Source: Aquabacter spiritensis (GTDB lineage: Bacteria > Pseudomonadota > Alphaproteobacteria > Rhizobiales > Xanthobacteraceae). Taken from it: DNA of 64,000 nt. The notes beneath the pieces were generated by a model, which was given only the letters and a program-made list of their open reading frames with translations, did no database searches and had not been told where the DNA came from. The stretch spans positions 161,536 to 225,535 of the forward strand of contig NZ_SMAI01000008.1 in NCBI RefSeq assembly GCF_004346185.1. The letters run 5' to 3'. A program made the position numbers and the translations under genes. Every line of letters starts with the position of its first letter. The stretch's first letter is position 1. Shown piece after piece: positions 34,160 through 41,177 of this stretch.

Positions 34160-36009
34160 GCCGCGAGATCCTTGCCGAAAAACGCCGCGCGCCAATCCGG
34201 CTTGCGGCGGGTCAGCCAGTCGAGGCAGCGCGCGATCTGCACGTCGTTCAGGCCGCGTTCGACATTGGTGGCCATCAGCGTCCCGGCCCGCATCGTGGGC
34301 GTGTAGCGATGGTACCAGTCGCTCTTGTGGCTGAGCGCGGTCGCCATGGTCGGAATCGCCCGCGCCAGCGCGCAGACCTTCAGCCAGATGTCGTCGGCGT
34401 ACGGCGCCAAGGCGAGGATGTCCTCGATCCGCGTCACCGCCGGATCGGACAGGAAGCCGGGCGGGTAAAGCACGCCGCCCGCCCCCGTGGGCATCAGGCG
34501 GAAACTCGGCGCCGGCAGCCGAACCTCACGCTGCCAGAGGCGATAGGGCGCGATCGCCCCCTCTTCGATGCCCATGCTGTGACAGCGATTGCCGATGACG
34601 GCATGGGGATGCAGCCGGTGCATCTCGCACAGATGCGCGAGCGCCTCGGGGGGATAGATCACGTCGTCGTCCACGATGACGAAGGGCGCGGCGGCATTCA
34701 GCGCGGCATTGTGCAGAAACTTGTCGTACTGGTGGAAGGTGCGTGGTGCGAAATGGATCTGGAGACCCCGCTCCTCCAGATCGCGCAGCCGCCGAGGCAG
34801 CCAGTTCTTGCCCGGAATCTCGTCGCGCCCGAGCCAGAGATGGATCTCCTTCGGCGGGCAGGTCTGCTCGAACAGCGACGCGATGGCGAAGCTCACGGTC
34901 TTGATCCGCGCCGGAAAGGACGTCAGAGACACGATCAGATCGGACGGTCGCGCCGGCGCCGCGAGGACGCCGCCCCGGATCTTCGAAATCCGCGCCGTCT
35001 CCTCGGCTTCGAACTTGCTCGCGTCATAGTCGAGCTGACGCCGGGCCTCCGCACGCTCCGCGAGCATTTCGGCACGGCGGCGCTGGGTGAAGACCAGACG
35101 CCGGACCTCGCCCGCGCCGCCGTCCTCGGCGAGCACGATCGCCAGCGCCGCATCGAGCAGGCGCGCGCTCAAAGCGGGCGCGAGCGTCCCCGACTGACGC
35201 TGGAAGAGCGTGTCGAGAACCATGCGCGCGAGATGCCGCGACAGCGGGGGCTGCGCGGTTTGCAGACGCGCGAGGATCGCCTCGGGCTCGGCGCATGTGC
35301 GGCGAAATGCGAGGATCTGGTCGGCATCCGCCTCGGTCAGTTCGGGATATTCCTCGACCAAGGTGTGGCGGATCGAGCGGCCGCTGCGTTCCAGGTCGGC
35401 GGAGATTCCCGGTTCCCCGCCGCGGATCGCAAGCACCTGAGGAACGATCGCGATGCGGGCGCCCTTGGCATACAGGCGCGCGAGCTGCAGCGTGTCGCTG
35501 TCGGTCTTGAACGCGCGTTCGTCGAACGGTTCATCCACCAGGAGCGAACGCCGGACATAGAGCGCCTGATGGCAGAAGCCGAGGCTCGCGAGCTTGAACG
35601 CCTCGCCCTCGGTCCAGGAGGTCCAGAACTGGTCCTTCAACTCGCCCCAGCCGAGGACCCCGTCGAGGTCGCGATCGGTGAGAATCCCGGCGACGCGCTC
35701 CAACACGTCCGGGTCGGCGAACACGTCGCTGGCATTGAGCAGGCACACGAAGCGGCCACGGGCCATGCGCAGGCCCTTGTTCATGCCGTTATAGACCCCG
35801 GTGTCAGGTTCGCTGACGGCGCCGGTGACGAGCCCCTGATTCTGCCAGAACTCCACCAGACGCTGCGACTTGTCCGTCGAGGCCCCATCGACGACGAGAT
35901 ATTCGAAATCCCGGAAGCTCTGCTCGAAGACGGAGCGCATCGTCTTCATGAGCGACCACGCGTCGTTCCGTGCGACCGTCACGATCGAGAAGAAGGGGGC
36001 ATTTTTCAT
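34156..36009 (-). CDS. Bimodular glycosyltransferase (GT2 domain plus second GT-A-like domain)
   Basis: 617 residues. Residues 1-235 are a GT2 domain: FFSIVTVARNDAWSLMKTM, YLVVDGASTDKS, GMNKGLRMARGRFVCLLNAS with the N-A-S-D site in place of DxD, and SLGFCHQALYVRR. A helical linker (about 250-350) joins a second domain (about 355-617) with DLIVSLTSFPARI, FVIVDDDVIYPPEAL (a true DDD metal site) and YADDIWLKVCALA. Two active sites in one chain could add two successive residues. It overlaps the next gene by 4 bp. Cytoplasmic. Confidence 0.85.
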   Translation of the reverse strand: MKNAPFFSIVTVARNDAWSLMKTMRSVFEQSFRDFEYLVVDGASTDKSQRLVEFWQNQGLVTGAVSEPDTGVYNGMNKGLRMARGRFVCLLNASDVFADPDVLERVAGILTDRDLDGVLGWGELKDQFWTSWTEGEAFKLASLGFCHQALYVRRSLLVDEPFDERAFKTDSDTLQLARLYAKGARIAIVPQVLAIRGGEPGISADLERSGRSIRHTLVEEYPELTEADADQILAFRRTCAEPEAILARLQTAQPPLSRHLARMVLDTLFQRQSGTLAPALSARLLDAALAIVLAEDGGAGEVRRLVFTQRRRAEMLAERAEARRQLDYDASKFEAEETARISKIRGGVLAAPARPSDLIVSLTSFPARIKTVSFAIASLFEQTCPPKEIHLWLGRDEIPGKNWLPRRLRDLEERGLQIHFAPRTFHQYDKFLHNAALNAAAPFVIVDDDVIYPPEALAHLCEMHRLHPHAVIGNRCHSMGIEEGAIAPYRLWQREVRLPAPSFRLMPTGAGGVLYPPGFLSDPAVTRIEDILALAPYADDIWLKVCALARAIPTMATALSHKSDWYHRYTPTMRAGTLMATNVERGLNDVQIARCLDWLTRRKPDWRAAFFGKDLAA

Positions 36010-36056
36010 AGGAACCCAGCGAATGCCTAATCTTTAAGAAGGTCGCATCGTTTTGC

Positions 36057-36995
36057 TCACGTCCCGAGCTCGTACCCTAGCCGACCGAGCAAAGCCCCGA
36101 ACGCGTCGGAAGCCGCGGCCTCTTGCGCCAATTCGTCGCGATGGCTGCGGCGCGCGCGCGGCGCGATGAAGCTTCCCTTTCGACCACTGTCGCCCGACAG
36201 CTTGATTGCCGAAAAGGTGTGAAGGAAATCGGAATCGTAGGCTAGAGCAAGAACGCTACAGATCCTCTGCATTTGTCCCGCGGGGTCGGCGACAAAGTCC
36301 TCATACCGCACACATTCGAGGCCTTGGTAATGGTCGAGAAAGGCATGATAACGGACCGCATATTCGTGAAGTGTCTGCGGTGAGAAATGCAGCCAGCCGT
36401 TATTCTTCAGGCTGAGGAAGGAATCGAAGGGATGGCGGACGGTGAGGACGGAACGCACCGGAAACGCCTCGACCACGATGTCTCGCAAGGAGCTGCGTGC
36501 CGGAAGCGCAGGGCCGTATGAGAAATGGCTGTGCGAATGATCCCGCAGGACGAGGTCGTGGCCTCTTCCGCGGGCATCCTCGTACAGCACAGAAAGGCCC
36601 GACAGGAATATCTTGACCAGAACGTCCGCGTCCGGTGGGCGCGAGCCGCGCTGCGCCAGTGCGATCAAGTCCGAGGGTACGAATGATTGCTGCTGGCGCA
36701 TGGGGCTGAGCGGATCGACCTCGCTCAACACTTGAACGTTCGGTTGCGCGGCGATGCACCGGCTGATGAGCGTTCCTCCCGTGCAAGCGAGGTGATGAAT
36801 GGTCCGAACCGGAGGACGCTCCTGCGCCTCGATCTCCCGCATCAGATCACGGCATTGCTCGAACAGGCTAGGCAGAGCCTCCGGGCGATCCGACGCGCCG
36901 GCATCGGCCACGGCCAGATCGCCATGGTCGCGCAGAAGCGCCAGAGCCCCTTCGATGGCGTCATGAAAATCGTGCCGCGTCACCCGCCGGCTCAT
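36057..36995 (-). CDS. Sulfotransferase-like protein
   Basis: 312 residues. HHLACTGGTLISRCIAA resembles the 5'-phosphosulfate-binding loop, and FPVRSVLTVRHPFDSFLSL the 3'-phosphate motif with R-x-P-x-x-S. VRYEDFVADPAGQM matches the family's RYEDL region. It would transfer sulfate from PAPS to a glycan, though some members of this superfamily have lost the activity. The lysine expected early in the first loop is not obvious (CTGG), which is a reason for caution. Its ATG overlaps the stop of the large coiled-coil gene. Confidence 0.72.
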   Translation of the reverse strand: MSRRVTRHDFHDAIEGALALLRDHGDLAVADAGASDRPEALPSLFEQCRDLMREIEAQERPPVRTIHHLACTGGTLISRCIAAQPNVQVLSEVDPLSPMRQQQSFVPSDLIALAQRGSRPPDADVLVKIFLSGLSVLYEDARGRGHDLVLRDHSHSHFSYGPALPARSSLRDIVVEAFPVRSVLTVRHPFDSFLSLKNNGWLHFSPQTLHEYAVRYHAFLDHYQGLECVRYEDFVADPAGQMQRICSVLALAYDSDFLHTFSAIKLSGDSGRKGSFIAPRARRSHRDELAQEAAASDAFGALLGRLGYELGT

Positions 36996-39616
36996 CGGCG
37001 CTTCGCCGTCTTATCGGCGAGCGCGCCGCGAAACTTTCCTTTGCGTCCGACTCTCTTGCGCGGCACGACTGCGTCCTCGCCCTCCCGGGTCTCGGAAGGG
37101 ATGGCGTTGCGGAATGTGCCTTGGGTCGGGTCGGCTTCGATCTGGTACATATACTGGGCTGCGACCGTGAGACGCTGGGTCAGCCGACGCAAAAGCATTT
37201 CCTGCTTTTCCTTGGCTTCCAGCAAATGGGCGTAGCGGGACTGAAGGTCCCGGAGGTCCGCCTCTCGCATGGCATGCAAGCGGAGCGCGAGCGCATTGTC
37301 CGATTTCGCGGCCTTCAGCTCGCCGTCCATCGCCGCCAACTGTTGCGTATGTGCCGCCGCTTTCGCCTCAGCGTCCGCCTTGAGCTCTTTTTCACGCGTC
37401 TCCGCCGCGGCGAGCGACGATTTTGCGCCTGCCAAGCCGGCCTCCAGCGCCGAAATTTTCTGCGCGGCTTGCGCGCTTTCCGCCGCCGCGCGCTGCCGCG
37501 CCTCCGCCAACTGCGCTTCGAGCCCCGCACGCACCGCCTCGGCCTGTGCCGTGGCTGCGTTGCGCTCCTGCGTCAGCCGGGCATTGTGTGCCACCTGGGC
37601 GTCCAGCGCCGCTTTCGCTTCCGTCGCGCGGCCTTCGGCCTCGGAGAGCGCCGATCGGATCGACGCCAGATCCGTCTCCAGCGCCGAAATTTTCTGCGCG
37701 GCTTGCGCGCCTTCCGCCGCCGCGCGCTGCCGCGCCTCCGCCAACTGCGCTTCGAGCCCCGCACGCACCGCCTCGGCCTGTGCCGTGGCTGCGTTGCGCT
37801 CCTGCGTCAGCCGGGCATTGTCCGCGAGCTGGGCGTCCAGCGCCGCTTTCGTTTCCGTCGCACGGCCTTCGGTCTCGGAGAGCGCCGATCGGATCGACGC
37901 CAGATCCGTCTCCAGCGCCGCAATTTTCTGCGCGGCTTGCGCACCTTCCGCCGCCGCGCGCTGCCGCGCGTCCTCCGCCTGCGCCGCGGCGGCCGCCTGA
38001 AGGTCCTTCTCGCGAACCGCAGCCGCATCGAGTGCAGCCAAAGCCCTCGCCAATTCGCTTTGCCTTGCCTGGACCGTTTGTTGGAGCTGCGTCACCTTGG
38101 CATCCGCGGTCTCGCAGACTTCGACCAAACGCGCCTCCAGCGTTGCCCGCGCCGCTTCGGCAGCCGAGGCCTCGGCTTGCCGCTCCACCGCCAAACGCGC
38201 AGCCAAAGCCGTCTGCTCCTCGAGCTCGGCGCTCAAGCCCCTTACCCGTTCCTCTGCCGCAAAGAGAGCCGCATTCCCTGCATCGCACTCCTGCTTCAGC
38301 GCCTGAATCTGTTGCCTGAGACTGGTGGATTCCGCCTCCGCGATTTGCCGTGCCTCCAGATAACGCGTCTCGGCGGCAACCTGCGCGGCGGCGAGCTCTG
38401 CCGCGACGTGGGCGCGCGCCTCGTCGGCCAGCCTGGTCGCCAGCAAGACCTGCTCATCCAATTGCGCCCTGAGGCCCTTCTCACGCGCCTCGGCGGCGGA
38501 GAGCGCATTGGCCCGGACTTCCAGATCGCCCTCGAGAGCTTCAATCCGGTCCGCAGCCAGGGCCGTACCGGCCTCCGCGCTCCGCCGCGCCTCTTCCAAG
38601 CCCGACTCGGCGGCCGCCCGCGCCGCATTGGCCGCATCGAGGGCTGCCCGGAGTGCGGCCCTCTCGTCGCGCGCCGCGTGAAGCGCCCGTAAGCGCTCCT
38701 CTCCTTCTTCTTCGACCCCCTTAAGTGCTGCTTCCAAGGCCAACAGCCGGCTCTGCGCATCCGCGCCGACCTCGTTTGCAACAGAAAGTTCGCTCTCCCG
38801 TTCGGCCAAGCGACACGCGAGGGCTTCGCGCTCCAGCTCGGCACGGACGAGGCTCTCGCCCAGTTGCTCTTGTTGAATCGTCTGCAGCGCCAAACTGGAC
38901 CTGAGCGCCGCCACCTCCTCCTTGAGGCGGCGCGCTTCCAGGAGGCCTCTTCCGCCGCGCACGCACCAGACGGGGATGTCGGGATCGGTCTCGTCGACAA
39001 GCTCGACGTCATAGCCGGAGGACGTGAATGCGCCGAGAATCTCCTCGCCGGCCACCCCGCCTTCAAAGAGCGGGGCGCGGCCACAATGCAGGATTATTTC
39101 GGAGAACAGGAACGTCTGTCCTGTCTCCAGCAGATCGTGCACAAGATCACCTTCCATGCCCGGCGTATCGATCACCAGCGCATTGACCTCGTCGGGGGCC
39201 ACCTGAAGTTCTGAAATCAGCCGGCGCAGCGGCAGGGTCTCGACCGGGATCTCGCGCCGAACCGCCAGGCCCGGGAAGATGGCAAAAAGCCCGGTCGGGG
39301 GCTTGAGACTGGACATCGCCGCGACATTGAAGACGCACAGGACCGATGGCCGCGCCTCGACAGCGACCGCCGCCTCAATGACCGTCACCCTCGGGTCCCC
39401 GGAAAATCGCGCGGCCAGGGCGGAAGCCAGCACCGGGTTGGCCTCGACCAAGACAATTCTGCGGGCGTTTGCGCCCGCTAGATAAGAGTCGAGATCGTCG
39501 CCTGCGCCTGCACCCAGATAGAGGAGGATGCCGGTCACCCGCCCCGATTTTAGGCGTCTTTCCATTCCGGAGTCCTGTTGGCGCCCGTGCATCGAAAATC
39601 CTGGATATGAGTTCAC
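36992..39616 (-). CDS. FkbM-methyltransferase-like head fused to a long coiled coil
   Basis: 874 residues from GTG 39616 (GTGA overlap with the upstream gene); ATGs at 39592 and 39565 are alternatives. Residues about 28-190 resemble an FkbM methyltransferase: GILLYLGAGAGDDLDSYL, RIVLVEANPVLASAL, RVTVIEAAVAV, and LRRLISEL...VNALVIDTPGMEGDLV. Residues about 225-800 are nearly continuous Ala/Glu/Arg/Gln coiled coil, including 78-residue tandem repeats. The C-terminus is basic (PRKRVGRKGKFRG). The layout recalls WbdD-type enzymes, where a coiled coil sets glycan chain length. That role is inference. Catalytic competence is not certain. Confidence 0.75.
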   Translation of the reverse strand: MNSYPGFSMHGRQQDSGMERRLKSGRVTGILLYLGAGAGDDLDSYLAGANARRIVLVEANPVLASALAARFSGDPRVTVIEAAVAVEARPSVLCVFNVAAMSSLKPPTGLFAIFPGLAVRREIPVETLPLRRLISELQVAPDEVNALVIDTPGMEGDLVHDLLETGQTFLFSEIILHCGRAPLFEGGVAGEEILGAFTSSGYDVELVDETDPDIPVWCVRGGRGLLEARRLKEEVAALRSSLALQTIQQEQLGESLVRAELEREALACRLAERESELSVANEVGADAQSRLLALEAALKGVEEEGEERLRALHAARDERAALRAALDAANAARAAAESGLEEARRSAEAGTALAADRIEALEGDLEVRANALSAAEAREKGLRAQLDEQVLLATRLADEARAHVAAELAAAQVAAETRYLEARQIAEAESTSLRQQIQALKQECDAGNAALFAAEERVRGLSAELEEQTALAARLAVERQAEASAAEAARATLEARLVEVCETADAKVTQLQQTVQARQSELARALAALDAAAVREKDLQAAAAAQAEDARQRAAAEGAQAAQKIAALETDLASIRSALSETEGRATETKAALDAQLADNARLTQERNAATAQAEAVRAGLEAQLAEARQRAAAEGAQAAQKISALETDLASIRSALSEAEGRATEAKAALDAQVAHNARLTQERNAATAQAEAVRAGLEAQLAEARQRAAAESAQAAQKISALEAGLAGAKSSLAAAETREKELKADAEAKAAAHTQQLAAMDGELKAAKSDNALALRLHAMREADLRDLQSRYAHLLEAKEKQEMLLRRLTQRLTVAAQYMYQIEADPTQGTFRNAIPSETREGEDAVVPRKRVGRKGKFRGALADKTAKRR
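37440..37980 (-). repeat. 234-bp in-frame tandem repeat in the coiled-coil gene
   Basis: The same sequence block recurs at 37449, 37683 and 37917, an exact 234-bp spacing, with two nearly full copies and a partial third. Each copy encodes 78 residues of coiled coil beginning ARQRAAAEGAQAAQKI. The near identity at DNA level suggests recent duplication or ongoing homogenisation. Confidence 0.88.
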
Positions 39617-40818
39617 GCAGTCGCGGCGGGCTCACGACCGGCGCGTCCCTCGCCCGGGCCTGGCGAGGCCAAGGCGACGGCCTCGCGCAGGCCTCTCTTC
39701 AGTACGGCTTCCCGAGACAGATCCGTTCGGCCAGTGCGCAATGGTCCCGGTCCGCGCCGCGTCGCGCCGGGGCGCTGGGCCTGTTCGATCGCGTCAAGCT
39801 CACCGCGAAGTTCGAGGCGCATCTGATTGGCCATCGCCAGCGCTGCCGAAAGTTCGCGGAGCTTTTCTTCCGCTGCCGTCATCTCGCGCCCCTGGAGAGC
39901 CAACGCCGCCTCCAGCCGCGCAGCTGCGGCTCTTGCCTGGATGGCGTCGGCAGCCGCAACGGCGTTCGCGCCGAGGTCACCTTCCAGCATCTCGACCCGC
40001 TGTGCGTGGCGCGCTGCCTCGTCCTGAGCCTGCTGCACCGCCTGCGCACGGGATTCGCACAGCTCCTGCAGTTCGGCAATCTGTTGTTTTGCGTGGCTCA
40101 GAGCCCCCGTCGCGGCCTCCAAAGCGTCGGCGAGGGTCTCTGCCCGGGCAACCGCACCCCTGTCGGACAACAGACCGTCCCAGGCCGCAACCAGATCCTC
40201 GAGGCGGAAGGTCGGCTCCGCCGCCGTCGTCCCTTTCGAGGCCGCCTCGATCTGGCCGGCCGCGCCGGAAAGGCCGATATCGGCTTCGACGATCGCCTTT
40301 GCCAGCAGAGTGGAGATGGCATCGGGCGGCTCCGCCGACCAAGCCTGGCCCGGCAGATCGATGGACAGACCCAGAGCCTCCGCAAGCCTGGCGGGGCTTC
40401 CCAAAACGGAGGCGTGGACCATCGTGATTCGCGTTCGCGCGGACCGGAACAGCGCAAGCAGGTCCTTGATGGACCTGTGGCAATCATCGAGCGCATCGAC
40501 GACCCCGGCCCCGGCTTTCAGGGAGAGGGCCACCTCTTCGACCGGCTGAAGATAGAAGGCCACCACATGCGAAGCCGGGTCTCGCGCCAGATGCTCTTTC
40601 AGGCGCGACATCGCGAAATCCGACCGCAGGACAACGACGCATGCGCCCTCGCCAATCGCCCACGACCCCACGGTGAAATCCCTGCATTCCGCAACCGCTG
40701 CGGGAAGGCGTTCGAGCCAAGGCGCCAAGTCATCGGTGGACTTTGCAAATACGCCATCGAAATAGTCGCGGACCGAATTGGCGAGAAAGAGAGGCGCCTT
40801 CAGAAGGATGAGTCTCAT
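39613..40818 (-). CDS. Coiled-coil protein with a uncharacterised N-terminal head
   Basis: 401 residues from ATG 40818, with AGGGAAA just upstream; it is the first gene of the long minus-strand array. The head (about 1-190) starts MRLILLKAPLFLANSVRDYF and includes VVAFYLQPVEEVALSL and RTRITMVHASVLGSPARLAEAL, similar in order to the head of the protein at 45434. The rest (about 205-345) is coiled coil, with a Gly/Arg-rich tail. No enzyme motif is clear. It is translationally coupled to the methyltransferase-headed coiled-coil protein, so the two may pair. Confidence 0.65.
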   Translation of the reverse strand: MRLILLKAPLFLANSVRDYFDGVFAKSTDDLAPWLERLPAAVAECRDFTVGSWAIGEGACVVVLRSDFAMSRLKEHLARDPASHVVAFYLQPVEEVALSLKAGAGVVDALDDCHRSIKDLLALFRSARTRITMVHASVLGSPARLAEALGLSIDLPGQAWSAEPPDAISTLLAKAIVEADIGLSGAAGQIEAASKGTTAAEPTFRLEDLVAAWDGLLSDRGAVARAETLADALEAATGALSHAKQQIAELQELCESRAQAVQQAQDEAARHAQRVEMLEGDLGANAVAAADAIQARAAAARLEAALALQGREMTAAEEKLRELSAALAMANQMRLELRGELDAIEQAQRPGATRRGPGPLRTGRTDLSREAVLKRGLREAVALASPGPGEGRAGREPAATA

Positions 40819-41177
40819 TTTCCCTGGCCTCGCCCGCCCCGGTGCACGGCCAAGATTCCATCCGCACGCACCCTGCGTCAATGTCTCGATGCTTAGCCCA
40901 CGGATTGGGGGATAACGAGAGGGCGTCCGAATTGCGGCCGGACGGCCCCATCCGCCTGGAGGACGTCGCTTGAGCCCTGCGGCGCCTTTGCTTGACCCCC
41001 TGCGGCTCCATGTGCATTTTCGCTCACGCAACAGACTTTCGGGAGGGTGAGGGGATCGATCCCGATCCCAGCAGGGTGACCCTCTAGGGCCGGAGCGCCA
41101 GTCTCTAAATTCATCGATTGAGAACCTTGGATCGTCTCGACGGTCCCGGCCCTTCAATGTACCGCGGAATGGTCCTC
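40819..41177. promoter_or_regulatory. Divergent promoter region between the two large glycan operons
   Basis: About 360 bp between the minus array and the plus-strand glycosyltransferase gene. It holds the palindromes listed at 41052-41086. No convincing sigma-70 hexamers were found. Small ORFs in it lack support. Confidence 0.5.
41052..41086. promoter_or_regulatory. Paired palindromes, candidate operators
   Basis: GGGATCGATCCC (41052-41063) is a perfect 12-base palindrome, and AGGGTGACCCT (about 41073-41083) is a second one with a single central base. Two such sites within about 35 bp in a divergent promoter region suggest regulator binding. Confidence 0.4.

Noticed and set aside
37440..37980. 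Regular repeats considered as a CRISPR-like array
   Set aside because: The 234-bp units are directly adjacent, in frame and protein-coding; there are no short repeats with unique spacers.
39469..40896. A 475-codon plus-strand reading frame opposite the coiled-coil gene
   Set aside because: Arg/Gly-rich shadow translation; the minus strand has coiled-coil sequence, a ribosome site and a GTGA overlap with its neighbour.
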